64,000 nucleotides of DNA from Heliocidaris erythrogramma (GCA_025617745.1 CM046854.1:60779606-60843605), one strand, 5' to 3'; positions 45,343 through 56,457 are shown, numbered from the stretch's first letter. Made by a program: numbers and translations. Notes: a model not told the origin generated them from the sequence alone.

Positions 45343-45518
45343 CTGAGACAAGCTCAACACTGGATTGAGAAGGCAAGCCTTCCCAGACTACTGGAAATAT
45401 ATGAAGTGCAGTCTGATAGAGTTTCTCCGTTCTTGCCTTCAGGTGAACAAATCTAACGTCCTCCTCTGAGTGCCGTATACATGGTATACGTATCACAATA
45501 TTATCTTCTACTACTTCG
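45343..45518 (-). CDS. Putative internal exon of an unknown gene
   Basis: Open on the minus strand for 58 codons between a candidate acceptor AAACAG (before 45518) and a donor TCTCAG/GTAATA (after 45343). The peptide includes VIRIPCIRHSEEDVRFVHLK and LYQTALHIFPVVWEG, with balanced composition and no low complexity. Family not recognised. The acceptor's pyrimidine tract is weak. It lies just beyond the end of the fucosyltransferase duplication and has no counterpart near the first copy. If real, neighbouring exons were not found and may have been displaced by repeats. Confidence 0.35.
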
Positions 45519-45743
45519 CTGTTTATCAAGCCATACATAGATTTAACAAAAAATGAAACCATTAAGAAAATTCTCCTAGTTTATATTTAAAATAGAGATT
45601 GGCCAATTTAAGTTAAATCATATAAATGCATACTAAATAACAATCTAACCAGTGGACATGATGTGTGGTAGTGCATAGCAGGTAGTAAAGGAAGAGAAGT
45701 AAGATAGGGGCTGTTAAACGAAGGTCCAACAATAGTTTTGGTT

Positions 45744-46979
45744 TTAGAAATCGTGAGGGAATCTGGACGCGTTATAGGCATATTGCTTTGGCCACAAATT
45801 ATATATCGTTGAATTAGCCCCCTCTTTGCTAATGCCTCTGGGTAAACCCTGTTCATAAGCCAAAAACTTTGCTAATATCTGGCAATGAAACGACGGGTTT
45901 TTGCTCCCGTTTAATGAGCCATGTCCTTTCCACTTGAAAAATGAATTGTAAAGGGTATCATTTGAACCAACAAGATTGAGATAGTCAACAAGTTCTCTCA
46001 TGGAGCGAAAGTCTTGGAGATGGATGAAAGAATTCGGGGGAGCGACTCGCTCATAATCTTCCCTCGGCGGCCCATAAACGATGGGCAAGAGGTCATGTTG
46101 TAGGGCATTCTCCCAAAACTTCTCAGTGATGTAATCTCTGCATTCGCTGTTCTCCACTGCCAAGTAGAATTTGTAGGTACGGAGGCGCTTCCAGCAACTT
46201 TCGGACCTTCGAATGCAACCTGGTTTACCACACCCTCCGTAGATATCCACTTGGATGTGCTCGGAAAGTTTCTTGACAAAGTCGAATCGTTTCCATGTAG
46301 TTCCTCTACAATTTGATGCCGCCCAAGCCACCATATTAGGTCTTCCCTGAGCCCAGTTTCGACGATCATACTGAGCTATTTCTGGTGTGATTTTGTCGTA
46401 AGAACCATAGGGAATGTAGAAAGTCGAGGATGGTCGATGTGTGACGGTGTAGTTGTATAAGTGCTGAAACTCCCTTTGCGGAAATGCAAGAGCCTCCTGG
46501 CTGTAAAAAACCCAGGCTTGATGGGGAGGGCGTCTCTTCTGCATTTCAGCCCAGTCCCACTGTAATCGAAGAATATCATGAAGCACAACATGGCTCTCCC
46601 GCATTGTCTCAAAGCTATTATCTACAACGAAACGCACCCCGCAATCTAATCCTGGGCATTCCTCGACGCGTTCCTGCGCTTGGAGCCTATTACTACCTAC
46701 CCATTGCTGGATCTGACGGTAACAAGGCGGCTTGGGCTCCGATGGCTCCATTTGCGGTTCTTGGGCTTCATTTCTCAGTTCAGAACCGGAACTCTTAGAC
46801 ACGGTTGTCGTAGGCCCAACAGCTGCTTGGTTATTAAACATGGTAAGTTTCCCTATACGTATGCCCGGCGCCTGCACCGAGTAGTTGTGGCTATAGCTAA
46901 TCAGTACACTATATGCGGAGTATAGTGCGATGAACGCGCAAGTCATGACCATCATCAAAATCAGCCCTGGTCGCTTCAT
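45744..46979 (-). CDS. Alpha-1,3-fucosyltransferase (GT10), copy 2
   Basis: 411-residue GT10 enzyme, paralogue of the gene at 630-1850. By eye there are about 34 amino-acid substitutions and five extra residues in and next to the membrane anchor (M and VLIS-like insertions). The first ATG is at 46979; the frame is also open to a TTG at 47000. Motifs: NYTVTHRPSS, VAWAASNC (copy 1 has VVWVASNC), DIYGGCG, and YKFYLAVENS...DYITEKFW. All catalytic-domain cysteines except the one near the C-terminus (Cys in copy 1, Tyr here, in WPKQ.AYNAS) are shared. No stop or frameshift, so both copies appear functional. Golgi location and donor GDP-fucose are inferred from the family. Confidence 0.9.
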   Translation of the reverse strand: MKRPGLILMMVMTCAFIALYSAYSVLISYSHNYSVQAPGIRIGKLTMFNNQAAVGPTTTVSKSSGSELRNEAQEPQMEPSEPKPPCYRQIQQWVGSNRLQAQERVEECPGLDCGVRFVVDNSFETMRESHVVLHDILRLQWDWAEMQKRRPPHQAWVFYSQEALAFPQREFQHLYNYTVTHRPSSTFYIPYGSYDKITPEIAQYDRRNWAQGRPNMVAWAASNCRGTTWKRFDFVKKLSEHIQVDIYGGCGKPGCIRRSESCWKRLRTYKFYLAVENSECRDYITEKFWENALQHDLLPIVYGPPREDYERVAPPNSFIHLQDFRSMRELVDYLNLVGSNDTLYNSFFKWKGHGSLNGSKNPSFHCQILAKFLAYEQGLPRGISKEGANSTIYNLWPKQYAYNASRFPHDF

Positions 46980-46983
46980 CTTT

Positions 46984-47008
46984 TCGTCGTTTCGATACAA
47001 CTTAGACT
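46984..47008 (-). promoter_or_regulatory. Splice acceptor of a leader intron upstream of FUT copy 2
   Basis: Minus-strand TTACTGTTTTCTAG ends close to 47006, shortly before the ATG. It is a better consensus than in copy 1, in the same place. Confidence 0.55.
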
Positions 47009-47320
47009 AGAAAACAGTAAGTTAATTTTAATTAAATGCCAACATAGCGATGATCTGCAATCGTACAGCTCACGGATAGTGTTCAACAACTTTCAACAGA
47101 TTTCAGTAGAGTTCAGTAGCGTTGAGTAGAGCTACGTCACATTTTGTTCCTCACACTGATTTAGTTTTCGGCAGCGAATTAAAGCAATGTCAAGTTCAGC
47201 AGGACATGATGAAAAAAAAATGTGTATACTCGAACTTCGAACAATTCTAGCAAACACAGTTCCAAATCCACCCCAAAGGTAATGTAACCCACATACGAAT
47301 TGTTGCACTTATGATCAGGC

Positions 47321-47556
47321 CCCTAAAGCTCCGCCATCTTGTTGGGGTCCATTAGAAGGCCCGATAAGCACCGTTGCATAATTCATGACCGTAAATGCAT
47401 GATTCATTTTGTAAGATGCTCCCCGAGAGTAGCGTGTGTTTGTACCAAGCCCCTAAAGCGGCCGCCATTACGCTGTAACATTTGGGCACGATTTGAACGC
47501 GCCCGAAGCCCCCGATGCATTATTCATTTTGTACGATGCTCCCCTACAGTGTATAT
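47321..47556 (+). repeat. Two tandem units of about 130 bp
   Basis: GCCCCTAAAGC..CCGCCAT starts both units, which end in ATTCATTTTGTA.GATGCTCCCC. A related downstream sequence (AAGAAAGGTCAAAT...ATGTATTCATC) occurs at 47611-47660 and again at 53648-53700. Confidence 0.7.
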
Positions 47557-47699
47557 GCTTTACACACAGGTAAAATATAAATGTGGATCAGTGTCACGCA
47601 TGCGCATTAAGAAAGGTCAAATCCGCCTAATCTATTCATGTATGCTAATGTATTCATCACTTGGCTAATGACGGCGCATCGATAATTGACGAATGGGCG

Positions 47700-48914
47700 T
47701 CATTCATTACATCTTTATGATAATTAGGTCCCAACATGTGATCAGTCAGCACAAAAGGGTTAACGTCGTTCCACTTAAATAACGTTACTTGGTCGAGTTC
47801 AATGAGTTGTATACCGTAGTTATGAAGAAGATAAATACATGTTGTTCACATTAAATTTATCACATCTCATGAATTAAGAGAAAAAACTTTTACATTCATA
47901 ATAAGTAATTTTTCAAATTACTTTTTAATAAATTTACTTTATCTTTGACAAGTAGGATAATGTTATAAAAAAAGGGGGGGGGGGGGAGTGTGTATAGGCC
48001 AAATTAAGGTAAGAATAAAATATCAGCCGGTGTAGAAGAGGTATCCTTTGATTTTCTTGAGGGGCAACTTTCGCATTGATACCAATTTGTGAATCTTATA
48101 ATTGTACCTTTCAAAGAGAATTATGAACCTTGAAAATTCGGCCATTTTAGTTGACCCGAAAACTATTACATTTTTATTCTTTACTTTCTTTCCCTCTTTC
48201 TCACCCCCCCCCCCCCCCACTAGCATACCCGGGGTGGGGGTGGGCAAGGGGACAGCTTTTGACCCCCCCCCCTCTATTTTTTTTTTAAAGACAAGTATAA
48301 GCCTATTTAAGTGTGCCACCCCTTTCTTTTATAACATATAACCTTTTTTGAAATTCATATTTTGCTTGTCAGAGAATTATGGAGGAAAACTGGACCTCAT
48401 CAAATTTGGTTTATCATGTTCACATGCAAATTTTCAATAACAATTATCTTTCTTACAATCAAGATTTAAGGTGCAATTTTATGCACACGTCAATTCGGGA
48501 ATAGTTAGATTTTCTCACTTTTTAATGAATATTTTTGTACATGCAGAAATGATAACAGTCTTTAGAGATGTTTAGACATTGTATTACTTCTTAAATAAAC
48601 CCATCATTTATCTGCAGTCATACTCTTTCATGAGTTCTATTACAACTGACTTGTCATGGTCAAATAATATCATTCTTTTCTTGACAGTAGTACAAATATG
48701 TACATGCATTAAAAAATGAATTTCAATATAAATGAATCATACATTATTAATTTCAATCCCTATTCAAGAGGTAAATTATTGAATTTACACTGGAGAAATA
48801 GATACTATTAACTTTTTACCACTACACCCACAAAAGAAGAAATAATAAAAGAAATAAATGACCATCTAATTTCCATGTTCAATACGCACACCATGTTACT
48901 CTTGAAAAACAGAT
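47700..48914. other. Gene-free interval
   Basis: AT-rich with poly-G at 47975, poly-C at 48205 and 48264. No gene seen. Confidence 0.35.
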
Positions 48915-48926
48915 AATGTGAGTCTT

Positions 48927-49280
48927 TAAACGAAGAACCTTGATGGGAGGAATTTTAATTTGTAAACAATTTTTTAGGCATTTTACTCCCAGTGTTAAAG
49001 ATCGTATGCTCGATCTGTAATGAAAAACACAAGTCAGAAAAAATTGGAACCAGCTGGTTCCAATTTTTTCTGAAAGAAGAGGATCTTGGGTATTTGATTC
49101 CAGTTCATCGTGACTTGGCCGTGAACCAGAATAGCCTGGTGGTTAAGTCGCTGCCCGGAAAGCAGTAGATGACAGGTTCGAATCCCGCTGGTTCCAATTT
49201 TTTCTGACTTGTGTTTTTCATTACAGATCGAGCATACGATCTTTAACACTGGGAGTAAAATGCCTACAAATTTGTTTACA
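48927..49280. mobile_element. Foldback element with tRNA-like loop
   Basis: Nearly perfect inverted arms of about 95 bp: 48959-49053 and 49188-49282. The left arm runs directly into a perfect 40-bp palindrome (49034-49073, centre CCAGCTGG). The flanks carry a 12-bp direct repeat AATGTGAGTCTT (48915-48926 and 49281-49292) that may be a target duplication. The unpaired centre holds a tRNA-like sequence. This fits a tRNA-derived SINE rearranged into a hairpin. Confidence 0.75.
49123..49195 (+). tRNA. tRNA-like sequence, probably pseudo (anticodon GGA)
   Basis: 73 nt with a perfect 7-bp acceptor stem GAACCAG/CTGGTTC, A-box-like TAGCCTGGTGG, a 5-bp anticodon stem (GCTGC/GCAGT) around CCGGAAA with GGA in the anticodon position, a 5-nt variable loop and a B box GGTTCGAATCC. 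Against a working tRNA: C instead of U at position 33, weak D and T stems, and a Ser anticodon on a class I body. It probably supplies a pol III promoter for the surrounding SINE-like element. Confidence 0.5.
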
Positions 49281-49292
49281 AATGTGAGTCTT

Positions 49293-50085
49293 GTTGACAC
49301 TTCTAAGAAATATAAATCAAATGATTCATCTTCCTTTTAGTTGGTACATGTATATTGCATATTAATAGTATTAAAAGTCTAACTAAAAAGGGGGGGGGGG
49401 GCGGGAGAAACACACACAGAGATCTAATTCTATAGTTTGAATCTAAATAACAGGGATGCCAATTAGAATTGATTAAAAAAGTGGGAAAATCATCTAGAAT
49501 GGGCCCTTGGGTACTACATAAACAGTGGTTTTATATGGCTAAAATTATGTTGAAAAAGTAGGAATTGCTACTTTTGTCTGAACAGTGGCATCCCTGAAAT
49601 AAAGTGTTGAATAGTATGGATTTTCTCTGAAGATCAATAATAGAATAGTAATTAAATTAGCACAAATTCACAGAATCAGTTAATTATTATTATTAATTTG
49701 TTATACATGGTGAGAAGATTTAATAAAGGAGAGGCCAAGTGGCTGTGGCAGTGCTTATCTGTATTTCATTAGGGGCCATGTAATGTCACTAGGCCACATA
49801 GAAGAGGAAGACCTCCTCACAATAACGAGCTACTACACAAAATGGCTGCATGTGACTGCAACATTTGACATGGGGAGGGGGTGGGTAAGATGGTTAAGAT
49901 ATAATTGAAGAACTTTAACAGGGACCGCGGAACCGGTGGGGGGGGGGGAGCCTGCAGCCCCCCACCTTTTTCAGTAAACACGTGCAAACGTACGGCAGTG
50001 CAAAAAATGTGGTAATACACGCAGCCCCCCTAAGCCCCTCCACTTTCCAAGACGTTCCGCGGCGCCCGTTTAAAACTCCTCTTCC
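49293..50085. other. Gene-free interval
   Basis: Poly-G runs at 49389 and 49938 and AT-rich DNA. No gene seen. Confidence 0.35.
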
Positions 50086-50089
50086 GCCA

Positions 50090-50206
50090 TTCTAATGATG
50101 CATATTAGACTGGAATCCAGGTATGATTTCAATATGAAGAAATTTAGATGTTTATCAAAGCAGGGGTCTATTTCACTGAAGAGTTGAAGTAGAAATCCAT
50201 GTCTGT
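50090..50206 (-). CDS. Putative terminal exon of an unknown gene
   Basis: On the minus strand a strong acceptor CCTCTTTTCTTTCAACAG is followed by an open frame (HGFLLQLFSEIDPCFDKHL, then FFILKSYLDSSL) to a TAA near 50070. A similar acceptor plus a short related start (TYGIPLQLF) is at about 60978. Family not recognised. Alternatively it is chance. Confidence 0.3.
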
Positions 50207-50743
50207 TGAAAGAAAAGAGGAAAGAGTTTAGAAAATAGCATCCATTGTGTATTTTATAATTTAGCAAGCAACAATTAGAATTTGCAAAAAGACTGAAATT
50301 TAGAGTTTCCTATTAATAGTTAACATCGACTCTTTAAATGATATTAATATAATAATAAGTGGGAATTCTCAAAAGTATTTAAAGAGGAAAAAAGTTTTTC
50401 CAGTTGGACAGATAAAATTTTCAAGGCTATTCAAAAGAAACTAAATTAGTAAAGCCACAAGGAAATGGCTTCTTAAACCAAAAAGTGTGTACCTTGATTG
50501 TATTGAGGTACTAATAACAACCAGGGGCGTTGATTATGGGGTGGTAAGTGGGCAGTAGGAGGGCAAATAATATAGTTTTGCCCCCCCCCCCAAAAAAAAA
50601 AAAAAAAAAAAATAATTATATTTCCCTGACTCATGTTACCTTGGAGAAGCTGGCAATTAAGAGGCATTGAAAAAATCATGAAGGGTGCTATTAGGCTGTT
50701 TTGCCCCCCCCCCCCTCCGAAAAACACATTGACGCCCCTGAAG

Positions 50744-50843
50744 GCTGATAGCAATCTTACTCTTAAAGCATATGCCTACCATGCAAAACTGAAGCAGCTA
50801 AGTAGTAATTGTTCCTCTCAGAATTTGTCTTCATTCTCAGTAG
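50744..50843 (+). CDS. Putative exon, spliced to 51157-51269
   Basis: Open frame ADSNLTLKAYAYHAKLKQLS... ending in a strong donor GTAG/GTAAGC. The split codon G/GA joins in frame with the next exon. The acceptor at 50743 is weak (its C tract lies about 25 bp upstream), so the left end is uncertain. A CAT microsatellite follows inside the intron. Family not recognised. Confidence 0.4.
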
Positions 50844-51053
50844 GTAAGCATTCCTCTTCATCATCATCATCATCTGTTGTAGAATAGATGAGGTAGAGAA
50901 GCATTACCCTGTATTAAGAAAAAAAAATCACACAAACACTCATCCTCACCCTCTTCATCTTTTCAAAGAGGAGACTAACTACAATAGATTTATGGACTGT
51001 AATCAATAGTGTCATATTTGGCCCTAATATTACTACTACTACTACTACTACTA

Positions 51054-52277
51054 CTAACAATAATAATGATCATAATGATAACAATAATAATGAAAATAAT
51101 AATATCATCAATAACATACATTCACCCATCTTATTTTGTTTTGTTTCTGTTTGCAGGAATTAATGAAATGTTAAATGTAATAATTAAGGGGACTATATTT
51201 AAAGACACTAAACAGCTAATTTCATATTACACTGAAAACAGATCTCAGTGGTGGATAAAGGAAAAATGACAAATGAATTGTCCATTCCTCAGAAAAAAGA
51301 AAAAAAAAATTGTTGTTTTGGTTGGACAATGTTAACTAAAAATGCCACTCTTTATTGTGAACACATCATCACCCCCCACCCCTCCCTCCCCAGTTAACTG
51401 ATCCTGGATCCACTACCACCACCAGACCTAGTTTATAATTTTTAGCTGTAATAGGTATAGGCCTAGGTCTAACTAGTTAGGTCTAGTCCCTAGCCCAGGG
51501 ATGCTGCCGCGAACGCTATGCGTTCAGGCTGCCGCAGTAAGGTCTAGACTTAGGCTACCTGTTTATTTCTCATGTCTCATCAAGTAGGACTTTCCACTTC
51601 ATCCGGCACCTCCAACAGTTGTTAAGTTATGTAAGGAGACCTAGTAGATCTTCAAGTAGATCAGCCACAGGTTAGTTCGTTGCCATGTTTATCTGATGGA
51701 AATCAAACAATAATAATGATCATAATGATAACAATAATAATGAAAATAAAAATATCATCAATAACATACATTCACCCATCTTATTTTGTTTTGTTTCTGT
51801 TTGCAGGAATTAATGAAATGTTAAATGTAATAATTAAGGGGACTATATTTAAAGACACTAAACAGCTAATTTCATATTTCATATTGTTTTGTTTCTGTTT
51901 GCAGGAATTAATGAAATGTTAAATGTAATAATTAAGGGGACTATATTTAAAGACACCCTCCCCAGTTAACTGATCCTGGATCCACTACCACCACCAGACC
52001 TAGTCTATAATTTTTAGCTGTAATAGGTATAGGTCTAACTAGTTAGGTCTAGTCCCTAGCCCAGGGATGCTGCCACGAACGCTATGCGTTCAGGCTGCCG
52101 CAGTAAGGTCTAGACTTAGGCTACTGTTTATTTCTCATGTCTCATCAAGTAGGACTTTCCACTTCATCCGGCACCTCCAACAGTTGTTAAGTTATGTAAG
52201 GAGACCTAGTAGATCTTCAAGTAGATCAGCCACAGGTTAGTTCCTTGCCATGTTTATCTGATGGAAATCAAAGTCAA
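51054..52277 (+). repeat. Rearranged tandem duplication
   Basis: Segment 51054-51230 recurs at 51709-51880 and, in part, at 51886-51955. Segment 51384-51709 (from CCCCAGTTAACTGATCCTGG to TTTATCTGATGGAAATCAAA) recurs at 51956-52275. Identity is very high. The second unit has lost the end of the coding exon and about 110 bp after it. A TAC microsatellite is at 51029-51055. Confidence 0.88.
51157..51269 (+). CDS. Putative terminal exon, triplicated nearby
   Basis: Acceptor TTGTTTCTGTTTGCAG, then 37 codons (INEMLNVIIKGTIFKDTKQL, then ISYYTENRSQWWIKEK) and TGA. It joins exon 50744-50843 with matching phase. The exon start and its acceptor are repeated at 51807 and again at 51905 by local duplications, but only this copy keeps the full coding end. 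Family not recognised. Confidence 0.45.
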
Positions 52278-52284
52278 CATGAAT

Positions 52285-53240
52285 GAGACTAATGAATGCA
52301 ATACTGAAACAAAGGCCATCCAGCTATTTAATACTCAGGGGAAATTTATTACCTCTTTAAAAAGGCCTTTGATTCTGGTCTATAATCAACACTAATTTAT
52401 GTATCCCCTTCTCTCTCTCTCTCTCTCTTGAAATGTAAAAAATATAAAACCTCATCACCATGATGCTAGCCTAGACCGAAATTTCTCTCTCGTTCGGTCT
52501 AGATCATTAGATGCTTGCCTAGCTAGCCTTGGCTTTGGCCTTGGCTCAACTTTAGAAGAAAAAAGTGGGCCAAAGCTCATCTAACATTAGTACACCTAAG
52601 CAAATTAACTTTTACTAAGAACCACTACGTTAAAATTACAACCCTGCATTACCAAACTCTGTACATGTACACAAAGTAAACCTTGACCTGGACTGGTCTC
52701 TGGAAAATACTAGTAGGCCTATCAACATGAAACCCCCTCTTCATTCTCAAAAAAAATCCTGACAAGAACAGCCTACGCTACAGAATCAATTAATTAGAAA
52801 GGGTCTCACCTGGGCCCTTTGTCTTTCAGAATATAACGGGGTCTATGCGTCTACATCTAACTTAGATAACCAAATCATCGAAATACAGACTAAGTTCGAT
52901 CTATTTCGAGGTTTACGAAATCTGTCAGCCATTGGCATTGACATCAATCAATAGATCATCTATCGAAACGTATCTAGATAGTCCCGCCCGAAAGTCCGGG
53001 TAAGCCGTCACGAGTGACAGGGTGGTAAGGGGAATCGAGCTGCAACATTTAGCTCATGACGATGAAAATTGAATTGAAAGTTCGAGAGTAGATTACACAT
53101 TGTTTCATGACATACAGCTCTGTAGAATCCCTTCAAAATGTAGAGAAATTGAAACAGATTACTCACAATGGCAGAACTTGTTATAAATATAATCTAATTT
53201 TCGAAAATTAAGCATAAATACAGGTGTACTAACCTCTAAA
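52285..53240. other. Gene-poor interval
   Basis: Contains a CT microsatellite (52412-52429) and, on the minus strand, a good donor CCCAG/GTGAGA after 52810 that could end a 5' non-coding exon starting from the candidate promoter near 53.3 kb. No long ORF. Confidence 0.35.
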
Positions 53241-53261
53241 CTTTCCACAACTTTTTTTACT

Positions 53262-53305
53262 TTGTGCGGGTGACGTCAAATTCACAGCGGAAGTGACGAA
53301 GAGAG
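53262..53305. promoter_or_regulatory. Candidate promoter: CRE and ETS-like sites
   Basis: A perfect CRE palindrome TGACGTCA (53271-53278) and GCGGAAGTGACG 10 bp further on, which combines an ETS-like site and a CRE half-site. An octamer ATGCAAAT lies at about 53536. This could be a TATA-less promoter for a minus-strand transcript using the donor at 52810. Motif evidence only. Confidence 0.3.
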
Positions 53306-53309
53306 GTCA

Positions 53310-54187
53310 AATCGTCCTTTTTCAATCACATTCATATTCATAAGGTCCGGTCCAATCAAAGTTTGATAAATCGAGTATGCAAAACAAAAATGAATAATGC
53401 ATAAGGAGTTTATCGATACTTTTCGATATTTTCTTGGTATCGGGGGCTTCGGGAAAATGAAAAAATGTTACCAAATGGGCGTGGCCGAATCAGGGCCGAA
53501 TACGCTTAGCCTGAATGGTGACGCTACAGCTTATATGCAAATGAGGGAAATCCGCGGGTGCTACCTTTCCGTCTATAAGTTTTAATTTGTCTATGGTTTG
53601 TACGCGGTATGAAAATATATTCGCACATCAGCTTAGAGCATGCGCAGTAAGAAAGGTCAAATTTACTAATATATGCATTTATGGTAATGTATTCATCGCT
53701 TCAACGCAACAGATTCGGCGAATCAGCGACGGCAATTTCTAATTATGACAGACGGGGCTCGGTCAATGCACTTTAATTGTAATCGATCACTTAATCAAAA
53801 TCTATCGCTTTGCAAAGATGTAAACAAGTAAATAAAGCTTTAAAATGTAACCGGACGGGACCGAATCAAATCTAATCATGAACACAGATAATGTAAAAAT
53901 AATGTGAAGTATTTGACACGTCACCAGTGGCAAAAGTCTCTTTTCTTGTTGATATACTTAATACCCGTGAATGTATTCATTAAATATGCATTAAATATAA
54001 TGATAAATAAATACATAAATACATAAATAATACATGCATAATGAAATAAAAAACAAAGAAGTTATCTTTCAAAGTAAGATTTTTTTCAGGGATGGTTTTC
54101 TTAACAGGAAGGATAATCTTCATTTGGGGTGTGGGGTTGGGGTCCTTTAGTTAATTGAGGTTTTTTGTACCATTTTATTTAGACTTG
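53310..54187. other. Gene-free interval
   Basis: AT-rich DNA left of the LTR element, with a segment (53648-53700) related to 47611-47660. No gene seen. Confidence 0.35.
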
Positions 54188-54360
54188 CGCCATTAAACGA
54201 AAGGAAACACCAGACGATTCCAAGTAAAGTGTTGAGTGGAGTTTATTACCGTGACCGAGTCGCTGGTACATCGTATAATCATACACATATGGGTCAATGT
54301 ATGGCAAGCCAAATGCCACCTCATTCATGTCTTTATAATCACAATAACCATATCATGGCG
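54188..54360 (-). repeat. 3' LTR of the non-autonomous element
   Basis: 173 bp, identical to 58917-59089. On the minus strand it contains TATAAAG about 23 bp from the start and AATAAA later, plausible TATA and polyadenylation signals in the U3-R order expected of an LTR. Confidence 0.85.
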
Positions 54361-54363
54361 TGA

Positions 54364-54382
54364 CTACTTCTCTTTCTCCTTT
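54364..54382 (-). other. Polypurine tract of the non-autonomous element
   Basis: Minus-strand GAAAGGAGAAAGAGAAG ends a few bases before the 3' LTR, the position required for plus-strand DNA priming. Confidence 0.75.
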
Positions 54383-56457
54383 CACTTAAAACCCCGACTA
54401 TACAATACAAATTCGGAGATATACACCTGCCAACTAAACGCTTCAATATCAAGGATTTGTAGGATCTTTATACTACTGAACAAATCACATTTGCTTAATG
54501 TTATGACAGTATTTTAACACATAAATCATTGTCTGAAATATAAATTTCCAACCCAAACTTAAACTACATGAGTTACCAAAAGTACCTAATGATAATTGTG
54601 TTCATTATACTGTAACCTTTTATCCTTGAGATAATAAAACAAATCCTTGAAAATCATCTGCTTGTCTTTATCATACCATACAATAACTACCTAACAATAT
54701 CAACTGAACCAAACATGTTATTTCTTCTTCCCTCTTTCCGTCAAATGTGTAGGTGAAAAGAAACAAAACCTCAAATACATCCATAAACACTGTCTTAAAC
54801 AAGGAATTAACAAAAGGTATGAACCATTGTCACCAAGGACGTACATGCACAGAATGTAATAGAGCCAAATATCAATACTACAAAAACATTGTGATGTGGG
54901 GAATCTGAAAATTTCACCTCCAGTATAAAATGTTACATTTAGTCCGTTTGTATAAACGAGTTACGATTACATACTGATGCATGTTTATGCAATGGGCACA
55001 TAACTGAACCACACAGCCCATATCACTAAGCATATAAAGTGTTTGTAACAAAAATGATGGACTACATGCCTAATAGCATATCACCAAACATATGGAATGC
55101 AGTCTAATAGCATCATCAAACATAGGGAGTGTTAATGCTTCACACCAAATATAAAAAATATCTTTCTCGTACCACATTGTAACTACAGGTATATGTTGCG
55201 CATGATGTGACACAACGTACATTGGGTAATATTTACCAAAATGCAGTTTATATCAAAAGATTCATAAGATTTTGAAAGAGTGGCGACACCGGCCTGTGAG
55301 GGAATAAAACAAAACGTCTGTACTCAAACAGATCCCATGAATACACATACATGTATTCAAATATATACATTGCGACTGCTGCCAAAACAACTAACTGAAA
55401 ATGCTTTAGGCCTACTCGTGCAGTGTCCAATAATTAAAAAAACAATAACGCACTATTTTGCTTAATAAACCAGAGTATGCGACACTCACAAACCATAACA
55501 TCTACATAAATGAAACTTCCGGGAGCCCGAGCAAAGGAAATTGCAGGTGCTGTCCAACATACCACATAAATCTACACTGTCTGACATAAAACTAAATGTC
55601 TGACGGTGCTTGACACAGTACAGGTCGATCAATATGAGTGAGAATTATAGCAATGTGTACTCAACATGATGCGACCACTTTTAAAAATATCTAACATTTG
55701 CAAAAATCAAACTGCTGTTTAATAGTTGTGCACTAAATCGTAACTAGCTCATTCATAAAAAACACTACTAGGTGGTGCTCAAAATCCATCAGATTCGCAT
55801 GCGAAAAATCAGGCTGTCCAATTACAGCAAAACTGTACATGTATATGCCAACTGTACCACGTTGTACATATATAAACTGAAGATCATTACATGCCTACAG
55901 GATGGTAAATTAGCCTGGGAACTTGAGGCTATATCTTGAATAAATGAAAAAACAAAATAATTGTACTGATAGACCATGCATAAGCAAAACTTGCCACCAT
56001 CTATTGGACACATGACCTCAACACTAAACAATAAGAATTATACAATCTTCACCTGTTTGTAAGCAATTAAACACATGGGGTAGTAATTTATGTGTACTTA
56101 CTGTATGAACAACTTTGCCTAAAGCTAGAGCTGTGTACACACTCAACATAAATACCAAAACAAAACCAAAAAGGGACTGCCATATCAAGTGATCACAAGT
56201 GCATGCATATACCCAATAAACAATCTAATTATATTTCACAAAATAACAACAAAATAACAGTACTTAAAACCAAACTGTCGCATATATACCTGTAGGTCGA
56301 CTAAAATTTAATTACACTGTAAACATGCTAATAACCTCCCATTATACAAAACGGTTCACAAACTGCATAACAAGATAAACCTAAAACTCCCAAGCATCAG
56401 CAATAATAGAGTGCATAACTGGGATATTCACAAATAACCGGTGAACCTCTACAGTCC
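54383..56457 (-). other. Non-coding 3' region of the non-autonomous element
   Basis: About 2.1 kb between the ORF stop and the polypurine tract. AT-rich, with no RT/IN frame on either strand and no obvious repeat. It occupies the position where pol would lie and so may be its replaced or decayed remnant. Confidence 0.6.

Larger units (their letters stand above)
45592..47316 (-). repeat. Duplicated fucosyltransferase block, copy 2
   Basis: Second copy of 471-2143 in the same orientation. It contains an extra stretch around 47045-47110 (upstream region) and a 15-bp insertion in the anchor coding region relative to copy 1. Confidence 0.85.

Noticed and set aside
49123..49195. Functional tRNA-Ser gene
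   Set aside because: Position 33 is C, the D and T stems are weak, and a serine tRNA should have a long variable arm. It is kept only as tRNA-like.
54188..54360. 174-bp repeats as a simple dispersed SINE pair
   Set aside because: The primer site and polypurine tract abut the correct inner sides of the two copies, which a SINE pair would not show.
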